From contig JAEMGR010000009.1 of the NCBI GenBank assembly GCA_016458225.1, positions 310,001-374,000 on the forward strand: 64,000 bases of DNA, in the 5' to 3' direction. The stretch comes from Myxococcaceae bacterium JPH2 (GTDB taxonomy: Bacteria; Myxococcota; Myxococcia; Myxococcales; Myxococcaceae). The position numbers were made by a program, and so were the translations under genes. A model generated the notes under the pieces. That model saw only the letters and a list, made by a program, of their open reading frames with translations. It was not told where the DNA came from and ran no database searches. Below are positions 37,461-44,810 of the stretch, one piece after another. How positions within the stretch are numbered: position 1 is the stretch's first letter; each line of letters starts with the position of its first letter.

Positions 37461-37680
37461 GAGGTTGAGCCCTCACTGGCCTCCGCGGATTCTGTGCACT
37501 GCGCAAGAAGCGGGGAGGCTTCGACCTCTCCCGACATGCGCTCGTGGACTGAACAGGATCCTCGGGGGCGTGAGGTTCAGCGCTCACTGCCCTCCATGGA
37601 TCCCGTGCGCTGCGACAGAAGCGGGGAGGCTTCGACCTCCCCGACTCCCGACACGCGCTCGTGGACTCGACCGCGACCAC
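37461..37680. repeat. Two imperfect copies of a 111-bp unit
   Basis: Copy one begins GAGGTTGAGCCCTCACTGGC at 37461 and copy two GAGGTTCAGCGCTCACTGCC at 37572. Both carry the shared block AAGCGGGGAGGCTTCGACCT (37507 and 37618) and end in GCGCTCGTGGACT. They differ by point changes and a 6-bp insertion. In copy two the block forms a hairpin, GGGGAGG-CTTCGA-CCTCCCC (37623-37642). Confidence 0.85.
37623..37642 (-). terminator. Hairpin downstream of the HARE-HTH gene
   Basis: Seven-base stem with a six-base loop inside repeat copy two, 52 bases after the stop of the minus-strand HARE-HTH gene. It may act as its terminator; no T tract follows. Confidence 0.4.
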
Positions 37681-37693
37681 GAGCGCGCGAGAC

Positions 37694-39799
37694 TCAGCCC
37701 TCTCCGCCTTCCGTCGGGCCCGCGCTCGGCGAAGGCGCCGCAGCCTCCGCGGACTCCTTGCGCTCTGGCTCGGATTCCTCGGCGACCGGCGCGCTCGCGG
37801 CCTCCGCTGCCGCCGTCACGGCCGCGGCGAGAGGGCTTCCCTCGCTCGGCGTCGCGACCGCCGGCATCTCGCCAGCGGACTCGCTCGGGGCCGAGGCGAT
37901 GGACTCGCTCGTCGGCGCAGAAGTGGCTTCCGTCGATGCCGTGGTCTCTCCGGATCCAGGCGCAGCCTCTGCGGGTGCGGTGGCCTCACTTGTCGGCGCG
38001 GCGGCCTCGCCCGGAGCGCCCTCGGCGCCGCGGTTGCCACGCCCCCGGCGCCCACGACGGCGACGACGACGGCGCTTGCGCTCGGACGGAGTGCCCTCGG
38101 CGGCGCCCTCCGGCGAGCCCTCCACGCGGCCTCCCGCGACGAACGCGCTGGCGGCCTCGAGGTCCTCGTCATCGCCCTCCTCGTCGCCCTCTTCGCTGTC
38201 ATCGTCCTCGGAGGACGGCGTGAAGCCGGCTCCCGCGGGCGGCGCGGCGACCTTGGCGGGTGCCTCGCGCGGCGCCTCGGCCGAGGCCTCCCCCCCCTTG
38301 GCCTCGCCCTCACCGCCGCCCTTGGACGCCTCGCGGGCCGCCTCACGCTCTTCACGCGCGCGGCGCTTCTCGCGGCGGCGCTCCGAGCGCTCCGAGCGTT
38401 CGGAACGCTCCGTCGACTCGGCGGGCGTGGCCTCGGCGGTCTCGCCCTCCGCGCCTTCCTCGCGCGCCTGCTTCTCGTGCTTGCGCTCTTCGCGGCGGCG
38501 CTGCGCCTCGTCGGCATCGACCTTGGCGGTCTCGAAGAATCGATCGTCGATGTCGTACAGCTCCACCTGCGTGACGGTGACGGCCGTCTTCGCCTCGAGG
38601 AACTTCTCCCCGAGCGCATCGCCGCACCAGAGCATCACCAGCGCGCCGCTGGCCTGCGCCTCGGAGCGCGCGTCGCCGCGCACGTCCCCCGCGCTGACCA
38701 GCAGGCCGACCTGCGCCGAGTAGTGGCCCAGGTCGCGCCGCAGCTCCTGCACCGTCTTGCGATCGATGGCCGGCGTGCCCTTCAGCATGCGCACCGCGTA
38801 GCGCAGCTCCACGCTGCCCTCGCGCTTGCGAGCCGTGAGCAAGGGGCCTTCCTTCGAGCGCTTGGCGACCTTCAGCTCGCGGAAGCCCAGCCCGTGCATC
38901 ATCTTCACCACGGACTTCTCGAAGGTACCGACCTCGAGGTCGCCCAGGCGCTTGCGCAGCGCCCGAGCCACCGCGCGCCGCGCGTCCTTGAGCGCCGTGC
39001 GCACCGTGGTGATGAGCGCGGCATCCACCGCCGCCTCGCCCGTGGCCGCAGCCGACGGCTTGCTCAGCACCGGACGGCCACCCTCGAGCGGAATCCCGAG
39101 CGCCTGCGCAAACGCGGCCTGGAGCTCCAGGGGCGGCGCCTCGCTGGGCATGCCCGCGCGCTCCAACGTCACCTCGCCCGTCTCCTTGTTCAGCGAGTAC
39201 TGGGGCCGGCGACCCGCATCGATGCGGCGCTGGTTGTCCTCCAGCAGGGCGGTGAGCACCGCCTCCACCGTGGTCTCCTCCGCACACAGCTCCTTGCCGC
39301 GAGCCCGCTCGATGATCTGATCCGTGCGCAGCGCGACCTCGGCCTCGCTGAGGATCTCGAACACCACCTCGGGCAGCGGCGGGAAGCGCTTGCGACGTCC
39401 ACCCCGCTCCTCTTCCTCGTCGCGGCGACGCTTGCGCTCGCTGCCACGCCCCGCCACTCGCACGTTGTCCGTGCGCGGCTCGGGGTGTCGTTCCACCGGA
39501 CGCAGCGGCGGGAGATCTTCCTCCACGTGCGGCTCAAGCACTCCGGTCTGCGCCAGCGCCTCGGCATCCTCTGGGAGCGACCAATCCGTCAGCGCGAAGG
39601 TGTCCTTCGCCGTGACAATGACCTTGCGATCCCGCGTGCGGCGCGCCATGGCAGCGAGGCGCGACAGCATCGTCACCTCGGGCGTCTTGCCGACGTGGGA
39701 CAGCAGGTTCTGCTGGATGGATTTCTCCGTGATTTCGAGGAAATGCAGGGGGCGCCCTTCGCTCTCCAGGACGCGGAGCGCGGCCTCGTAAAATGTCAT
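37694..39799 (-). CDS. HARE-HTH / Mrr-like domain protein with acidic and Arg-rich tail
   Basis: A 701-residue protein. Residues 1-65 match the HARE-HTH fold (TFYEAALRVLESEGRPLHFLE, KTPEVTMLSRLAAMARR), found in RNA polymerase delta, ASXL and restriction enzymes. A basic and acidic linker precedes a second HARE-like unit near 140-210. Residues 300-415 resemble the Mrr restriction fold (MHGLGFRELKVAKRSKEG, VQELRRDLGHYSAQVGLLVS), but the catalytic D...QxK residues are not seen. From 430 the chain is low complexity: Glu/Arg-rich, an RRRRRRRGRRGRGNRG nucleic-acid-binding-like run, then Ala/Ser/Glu repeats. A DNA or RNA binding role is inferred; nuclease activity is doubtful. It is divergent from the beta-propeller gene. 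Confidence 0.75.
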   Translation of the reverse strand: MTFYEAALRVLESEGRPLHFLEITEKSIQQNLLSHVGKTPEVTMLSRLAAMARRTRDRKVIVTAKDTFALTDWSLPEDAEALAQTGVLEPHVEEDLPPLRPVERHPEPRTDNVRVAGRGSERKRRRDEEEERGGRRKRFPPLPEVVFEILSEAEVALRTDQIIERARGKELCAEETTVEAVLTALLEDNQRRIDAGRRPQYSLNKETGEVTLERAGMPSEAPPLELQAAFAQALGIPLEGGRPVLSKPSAAATGEAAVDAALITTVRTALKDARRAVARALRKRLGDLEVGTFEKSVVKMMHGLGFRELKVAKRSKEGPLLTARKREGSVELRYAVRMLKGTPAIDRKTVQELRRDLGHYSAQVGLLVSAGDVRGDARSEAQASGALVMLWCGDALGEKFLEAKTAVTVTQVELYDIDDRFFETAKVDADEAQRRREERKHEKQAREEGAEGETAEATPAESTERSERSERSERRREKRRAREEREAAREASKGGGEGEAKGGEASAEAPREAPAKVAAPPAGAGFTPSSEDDDSEEGDEEGDDEDLEAASAFVAGGRVEGSPEGAAEGTPSERKRRRRRRRGRRGRGNRGAEGAPGEAAAPTSEATAPAEAAPGSGETTASTEATSAPTSESIASAPSESAGEMPAVATPSEGSPLAAAVTAAAEAASAPVAEESEPERKESAEAAAPSPSAGPTEGGEG

Positions 39800-39827
39800 C
39801 GAGTATTCCCCAAGAATTCCGAACGGT

Positions 39828-39869
39828 TACAAAAATGTAGGTCCGTATAGGTGGCGGATGCTAGCCACC
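39828..39869. promoter_or_regulatory. Divergent promoter region with two inverted repeats
   Basis: Between the HARE-HTH and propeller genes lies TACA-AAAA-TGTA (an unusually AT-rich palindrome for this DNA) and, further on, GGTGGC...GCCACC (39850-39855 with 39864-39869). TATAGG at 39846-39851 could be a -10 for the plus-strand gene. Either palindrome could be an operator. Pattern only. Confidence 0.35.
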
Positions 39870-39897
39870 GCTAAACTGGCTTGTCAACGAACGTAAG

Positions 39898-42090
39898 ATG
39901 ACCCGCATACGCATCGGACAGCGCTGGAAGCGCGAACCCTCAGCCCCCCCGTTGGATTCCATCGCCCTGGAACTCGACGGGGTGAACCTGCTTTCCGGAG
40001 CAGTGGAGGAGCCCTTGGCAGAGGTCGTCCCCGCCCTGGCGGAGGCCGTCGCGGCGCTCCACGGTGGGACTCGGAGGCTGGCCCAGGTCTCACTCCCAGA
40101 GGCACACCTGGAGCTGGTGCTGCGCCGGGTGGGAACGGAAATCGAGCTGTCGGTGGCCAGCCTCGCCCGACCGGCCCGGCTGCTGCGGCCCCCGGTTCGC
40201 GTGGAAACGGAGGAGCTGGCGAGCGCGGTGCGGATGGCCAGCCAGCGCTTCCTGGCGGACGTGTCGGTGGTCGCGCCCCGAGCCCTGGCGCCGGCCGTGG
40301 CCCGCAAGCTCGCTGACTCCCTCAAGCAGCTGGGCAAGGCCTCGCCTGCTCCGTCGGAGGGCGCGTCCCGGCCCGAGCCTCGCCGCGTGGAGCCGCCTGG
40401 GGCGCCCGGATTCGGCTTCGAGCTGCGTGAGCCTCCCCTCCCCGCCACCCGTGCCACACGAGGCCCTCACGGCGCGCTGGCGCCCCTCCTGGGCCCTGGC
40501 GAAGTGTGGCTGGCGGTTCCGGGACGCCCCCAGGCCTGGCGCGCCCAGGGACCGCCGTTCCTCACGGTCCTGGAGCTGTCCCGGCAGGCGGCCGAGCTGG
40601 CAAGGGCGGTGGAGCTGGGCGAGCCTCGCCACGCGCTGGAGCTGGGCGGCTCGCGGCCCGCGCTCTCGCTCGACCTCCGGGGCGGAAAGGCCCGGCTTGG
40701 GCCCACGGGCGCGCCCTTCGCGCTGGACGCCCGCGAGCTGGTGGCGGCCATGTTCCATCTGGGCGAGGCGCTCGTGCTCGCGTTCGCCGAGGAGGACCGG
40801 GCGCAGGTGAACAACCCGTACCTCGTGGAGTTGGCCGAGCGGTGTCGCGAAGGCCTGTCCCACTTGAGGGACCCGGCGAAGCCTCCCGAGTCGGAGGGGG
40901 CCGCGCGCGAGCCTCGCAGCGCCCCAGGCCGAGGTGAGTCCAAGCCCCTCAAGGTCCCTGGACGCCTGCGGCGCCTGCGGTTCGAGAAGCTGTGGGAGCA
41001 GCGCGGACTGGAGGACGCGGAGGAGGCCCGCTTGTTGTCGGGTCGCCATGGCCCCGTCTATTGCGCGCCCCGACTGGCCTGCGCGTTCTCCCGCCGGGAT
41101 GGCGCGCTGCTGTGGCGGCGGGCCGCGTCCCTGGGCGTGGCGGCCGCGGCGGACGGGCACGCGGTGGCGGCGGACACGGCGCGCGTCTATGGCTTCACGG
41201 GCCGAGGCGCCGGCGCGCGCTGGCTGCACGACCATGACGGCATCCCGCTCGGCCCCCTCCTGCTGCGCAAGGATCGGCTGCTGCTGACGCTGTCCGAGGA
41301 GCGCACGGTGGTGGCCTTCGCCGAGGCCACCGGGCGCGAGATGTGGCGACTGGCCCCTCCGCGCGCGCAGCGCAGCTGGCTCACGCCGCAGGGGCACCGG
41401 GCGCTGCTCGCCACCGACTCAGGCTATCTCTACGGCCTCGATCTCGCGGACGGTCAGGTGCGCTACCGGCTGCGCGCGCCCCTCCCCTTCCACGGTGCAC
41501 CGGTGCCCTGGGGACGGCGGGCGCTGGCCATGCTCGGACGTGGCTCACACTGGGCGGTGCTGCTCGCGGACGCGCACACGGGCCAGGCGGTGTGGACCCA
41601 CGAGCTGGACCTCACCCATCCCTCGCCGCCGCTGCCGCTCGGGGCTCGCGTGTACCTGGCGGGAGAGCGGGACCGGGAGGGGCTGCTGGTGTGCCTGGAC
41701 GCTCGCGGCAAGAAGCTCTGGGAGCGCGCGCTGCACCTGGGGCCAGGGCCCTTCGCGCTGGCTCCGCTCCAACGCGCCGTCATCGTGACGAGCGCCTCGG
41801 GCGCGGCCGCTCGCGTGACGGCCTCTGGACAGGTGGACTGGCGCGTAGGCGCCACCGGCGAGCCCCTGCTCGCGGCCCTCCCTGCTCGAACGGCGCGGGG
41901 CGTGACCCTGCTTCCGGGGGAGCACGTGCGCGCGGTGGAGCCACGCGGTGGACAGGTGCTCGCGGAGGTCCGCGCGGGCGAGGGGCTCGTCGCGCTCCAG
42001 GCCGACGTGCACCTCAACCTCTACTTCCTCGACGAGGCTGGCACGCTGTCCGCGTACCAGCTCGGGTCGCACTTCACCGTCGTGGAGTGA
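39898..42090 (+). CDS. PQQ-type beta-propeller protein with novel N-terminal domain
   Basis: A 730-residue protein without a signal peptide. Residues 1-340 are not recognised: an Arg/Ala-rich, mostly helical domain with two similar halves (ALELDGVNLLSGAVEEPLAE and LSLDLRGGKARLGPTGAPFA). Residues 360-730 form PQQ-like blades: GPVYCAPRLACAFSRRDGALLWRR, LYGLDLADGQVRYRL, VWTHELDLTHPSPPLPLGARV and GKKLWERALHLG, i.e. the Trp-containing repeats of the BamB/quinoprotein type. No catalytic PQQ ligands are evident, so a scaffold role is more likely. The lack of an export signal is unusual for the family. Divergent from the HARE-HTH gene. Confidence 0.7.
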   Translation: MTRIRIGQRWKREPSAPPLDSIALELDGVNLLSGAVEEPLAEVVPALAEAVAALHGGTRRLAQVSLPEAHLELVLRRVGTEIELSVASLARPARLLRPPVRVETEELASAVRMASQRFLADVSVVAPRALAPAVARKLADSLKQLGKASPAPSEGASRPEPRRVEPPGAPGFGFELREPPLPATRATRGPHGALAPLLGPGEVWLAVPGRPQAWRAQGPPFLTVLELSRQAAELARAVELGEPRHALELGGSRPALSLDLRGGKARLGPTGAPFALDARELVAAMFHLGEALVLAFAEEDRAQVNNPYLVELAERCREGLSHLRDPAKPPESEGAAREPRSAPGRGESKPLKVPGRLRRLRFEKLWEQRGLEDAEEARLLSGRHGPVYCAPRLACAFSRRDGALLWRRAASLGVAAAADGHAVAADTARVYGFTGRGAGARWLHDHDGIPLGPLLLRKDRLLLTLSEERTVVAFAEATGREMWRLAPPRAQRSWLTPQGHRALLATDSGYLYGLDLADGQVRYRLRAPLPFHGAPVPWGRRALAMLGRGSHWAVLLADAHTGQAVWTHELDLTHPSPPLPLGARVYLAGERDREGLLVCLDARGKKLWERALHLGPGPFALAPLQRAVIVTSASGAAARVTASGQVDWRVGATGEPLLAALPARTARGVTLLPGEHVRAVEPRGGQVLAEVRAGEGLVALQADVHLNLYFLDEAGTLSAYQLGSHFTVVE

Positions 42091-42097
42091 GTCGCAC

Positions 42098-43024
42098 TCA
42101 GTTCTGCTTGGCCGCCTTGGCCGGGTCGATCTCCTCCTCGGGGCGCTCCTCCTGGGTGGCGCCCTCCCACTTCTCGCCCGCGCCGAGCTTCCAGTCGGAC
42201 GGCACATCCAGCTTCCACACGTAGCTGGCGGCCGCGTCGCCGCCCGTGGAGGCGTGCGACGAGACGTGGATGGTCATCTCGATCTTCGCCACCTCGGCCG
42301 GCATCAGGTCCAGGTCGTAGTGGCCCAGGAGCATCTGCGGCGGGAACTCGGCGATGAAGCGCTCGGGGTAGTCGATCTTCATCGAGGGATCCGCGCCGCG
42401 CATCTCCCCCAGCAACTTGCCCTTCGCGTCGGTGAGCTTCCAGACCGTGTCGAAGGAGGCGCTGGTGACCATCTTCTTCACCTTGCCCTCGTCCTTCACC
42501 GAGCGCTGCGCACCCCAGAGCGCCAGCTGGAGCCGGATCTGCGGCTTGCCCAGCACCATCACCACATCCGAGCTGACGACATCCAGGCGCATGCCCCGGT
42601 CCGTCGCGGTCCACACCGGCTGGTAGCGGCCCTCGCGCAGCAGGTCGAACACCTTGCGCGTGTAGTCGTAGAACGCCTTGCGGTCCCCCGCGCGGTCGTC
42701 CTTCTTCTCCTTGCCGCCCTCGGCGGAGCGCTTCTCCAGCTCCGCCAGGTACGCGTCGAACTGCTTGTTGCCGCCGTAGCGCGTGAGGTGCTCGTCCACC
42801 TGCTCGAAGTAGGCCTTGAAGAAGGGCTTCACCTCCTCGCGGTACTTGGCTTCATCCGGGTTGGCGCGCATCCAGCCCACCCGCTCCAGGTACTCCGTCT
42901 GGATGCGCTGGAAGTCCGCATCCCGCTGCGCCTCCTTCGCCTTGGCGCTCGCGCTCCGGTACGACATCACGGCCGCGAGCAGCACTCCTGCGACGAGAAC
43001 GAGAACTCCGAAGTAGCGCTTCAA
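42098..43024 (-). CDS. Membrane-anchored protein of unknown function
   Basis: A 308-residue protein with one N-terminal hydrophobic segment (KRYFGVLVLVAGVLLAAVMS). A charged helical stretch to about 110 (KAKEAQRDADFQRIQTEYLE, EKKDDRAGDRK) follows, and then a beta-rich domain (RGMRLDVVSSDVVMVLGKPQ, LGHYDLDLMPAEVAKIEMT). An acidic tail ends the chain (EERPEEEIDPAK). I do not recognise the family. The start is TTG at 43024: AGGAG lies eight bases before it, and the signal anchor begins immediately. It is convergent with the propeller gene (7 bases) and divergent from the hydrolase gene. Confidence 0.7.
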   Translation of the reverse strand: MKRYFGVLVLVAGVLLAAVMSYRSASAKAKEAQRDADFQRIQTEYLERVGWMRANPDEAKYREEVKPFFKAYFEQVDEHLTRYGGNKQFDAYLAELEKRSAEGGKEKKDDRAGDRKAFYDYTRKVFDLLREGRYQPVWTATDRGMRLDVVSSDVVMVLGKPQIRLQLALWGAQRSVKDEGKVKKMVTSASFDTVWKLTDAKGKLLGEMRGADPSMKIDYPERFIAEFPPQMLLGHYDLDLMPAEVAKIEMTIHVSSHASTGGDAAASYVWKLDVPSDWKLGAGEKWEGATQEERPEEEIDPAKAAKQN

Positions 43025-43075
43025 GCGGCAGTCTCCTATGCGTTCGGGCGGGCAGTGATATGAGATTCCATCACT

Positions 43076-44107
43076 GTGATCCAGGTCGGGGGAACACACC
43101 TGTTGTCCGTGCCGCTCCCCTTGGAAGAGGGAGAGCTGCTCGGCAATCCCCAAGTGGCGTGGGAAGCCCATGGAGAACCGTCGGACGGCAAAGCGGTGGT
43201 GTTGCTGCACGACCTCTCGCATTCGCACCAGGCGCTAGGCCCCGTGGAGGCCGGCGCGTACCAGGCCTCGGGCTGGGCGCGGGAGTTCATTGGACCGGGC
43301 AAGGTGCTGGATCCGGCCGAGACGCCGCTGCTCGTGCTCAACCTGCTCGGGAGCCCCTTCGGCTCGACGTCGCCCGTGACGGTGGATGGCGCGACGGGCG
43401 AGCGACTGGGGCCCGCGATGCCGGGGCTCACGGTGCTGGACATGGCGCGAGCGGTGTCAGCGGGGCTGCGTGCGCACGGGCTCCAGCACGTTCGCGCGCT
43501 CGTGGGCGTGGGGTTGGGCGGGATGGTGGCGCTGCGGCTCGCGGCCCTGTTCCCTGAGCTTGCGGGCGCCGTCGTCGCCATTGGCGCGGGCCGCTCCCTG
43601 CCCGAGGGCCTGCGCGAGAAGCTGGGCCTCACGGCGCAAGTGTTGCGGATGGATCCCGACTTCCATGGCGGCTGGTACGAGCCGGGGAATGGGCCGCGCA
43701 AGACGATGCGCAAGCTGCGCCTGGACTTCCTCAAGCTCGTCCATGGACGTGATTCCCTGCGCCAGCGCCATCCGGAGCGAGACTCGGCCCAAGCGGCCTT
43801 GGAGGCGGAGGCGGAGTCCTTCGCGGAGACGTTCGATCCGCTGGCCTGGGCGCTGCTGTGCTCGGCCTATGCGGGGTGCGATCTCGCGGACTGCCTGCCG
43901 CGCATCCGCTCACGCGTGCTGCTGCTGGCGGCCGCCACGGATGCGCTGGCACCCGCCGCCCGAGTCCGAGACACGTACCACCTGCTGAGCGCCGCGGGCG
44001 CACCCGCGCGCTTCCACGAACTGCAGGATGTAGCGGATCACGGCACGCTGCTGGCGGACCCTCGGCCACTGCGAGGGCCCCTCCACGACTTCCTCCGGCG
44101 CCGGTGA
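43076..44107 (+). CDS. MetX-like alpha/beta hydrolase lacking the nucleophile
   Basis: A 343-residue protein of the homoserine O-acetyltransferase-like alpha/beta hydrolase group. It has the family phrase NLLGSPFGSTSP (oxyanion region, usually NVLGG..GSTGP) and GLGGMVALRLAALFPE. The nucleophile elbow reads GVGLGGM, with Gly146 where active members have Ser in GxSMGG. The His motif DVADHGTLLADP and a preceding Asp (AAATDALAPA) remain. Acyltransfer by the usual Ser mechanism is therefore unlikely. GTG at 43076 is the first start; there is no clear ribosome site. It converges on udk with one base between. Confidence 0.75.
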   Translation: MIQVGGTHLLSVPLPLEEGELLGNPQVAWEAHGEPSDGKAVVLLHDLSHSHQALGPVEAGAYQASGWAREFIGPGKVLDPAETPLLVLNLLGSPFGSTSPVTVDGATGERLGPAMPGLTVLDMARAVSAGLRAHGLQHVRALVGVGLGGMVALRLAALFPELAGAVVAIGAGRSLPEGLREKLGLTAQVLRMDPDFHGGWYEPGNGPRKTMRKLRLDFLKLVHGRDSLRQRHPERDSAQAALEAEAESFAETFDPLAWALLCSAYAGCDLADCLPRIRSRVLLLAAATDALAPAARVRDTYHLLSAAGAPARFHELQDVADHGTLLADPRPLRGPLHDFLRRR

Positions 44108-44108
44108 G

Positions 44109-44747
44109 CTAGTCGCGCTCCTGCGCCTGCGCCGCGAGCCGGGCTCGGAGCGCGCCCACCAGCATCCCGATGGCGATGTCGTTGTTGCCGCCGTGCGGGA
44201 TGATGATGTCCGCGTGGTGCTTGGACGGCTCGACGAAGCCCATGTGCATGGGGCGCACGTGGCGCAGGTACTGGGCCACCACGTGGTCGAAGTCGCGGCC
44301 GCGGTCCTTGATGTCGCGCGTGAGGCGCCGGAGGATCCGCAGGTCGTCGTCCGCGTCCACGTAGATCTTCACGTCCATCTCGTCGCGCACTTCCTTCATG
44401 TGCAGGACGAGGATGCCCTCGATGAGGATGATGTCGCCCGGATCCAACCGCTGGGTGTGCGGCTGACGCGAGGACGTGACGAAGTCGTAGACGGGCTTCT
44501 GCACCGCGCGGCCCGCCTTCAGCTCACGCAGATGACTGACGAGCAGGTCCGTGTCGAAGGCGTCGGGGTGATCGAAGTTCACCTCCCGCCGATCCGCCAG
44601 GGAGATGTCCTTGAGGTCCCGGTAGTACGAGTCCTGGTCGATGAAGGCGACCCGGCAGTCCGCGAGTGCCTCGCGGACCTTGCGGGCGACCGTCGTCTTG
44701 CCTGACGCGGTACCACCCGCGATGCCAACGACGAGAGGTGACGACAT
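44109..44747 (-). CDS. udk: Uridine kinase
   Basis: A 212-residue nucleoside kinase making UMP (and CMP) from uridine and cytidine in pyrimidine salvage. The P-loop GGTASGKT is at residues 11-18. FIDQDSYYRDL has the catalytic Asp, VNFDHPDAFDTDLL the substrate motif, and IILIEGILVL the Walker-B-like strand. The lid has RRLTRDIKDRGRD with catalytic arginines. Standard length. ATG at 44747. It stands 63 bases after the DUF692 gene on the minus strand. Confidence 0.95.
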   Translation of the reverse strand: MSSPLVVGIAGGTASGKTTVARKVREALADCRVAFIDQDSYYRDLKDISLADRREVNFDHPDAFDTDLLVSHLRELKAGRAVQKPVYDFVTSSRQPHTQRLDPGDIILIEGILVLHMKEVRDEMDVKIYVDADDDLRILRRLTRDIKDRGRDFDHVVAQYLRHVRPMHMGFVEPSKHHADIIIPHGGNNDIAIGMLVGALRARLAAQAQERD

Positions 44748-44810
44748 GGCGGCCGCACCTATCCCACCCGACGGGCTGGCGCAAGACTCCGTCGAAAATC
44801 GGACAGGTTC

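Larger units (their letters stand above)
37131..37693. other. Intergenic region with imperfect tandem repeats
   Basis: A 563-bp stretch with no convincing gene. It holds two copies of a roughly 111-bp unit (from 37461 and from 37572) and sequence resembling the adjoining HARE-HTH gene's 3' end, which itself looks like a further copy at 37689 onward. A weaker relative lies near 37176-37235. On the minus strand the two units could encode 37-39 residue repeats in frame (STSACRE...RSKPPRF...). The composition is less biased than a real gene and no ribosome site is present. Confidence 0.6.

Noticed and set aside
37417-37680. An 87-codon minus-strand frame with repeated STSACRE and RSKPPRF phrases
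   Set aside because: The repetition comes from the DNA repeat. There is no ribosome site, the two units differ at many residues, and composition does not look like a protein gene. Kept only as part of the repeat finding.
44748-44810. A precursor peptide for the DUF692 enzyme in the gap to udk
   Set aside because: The 63-bp gap is too short and has no start with a ribosome site; the 161-bp gap on the other side shows no Cys-rich frame.
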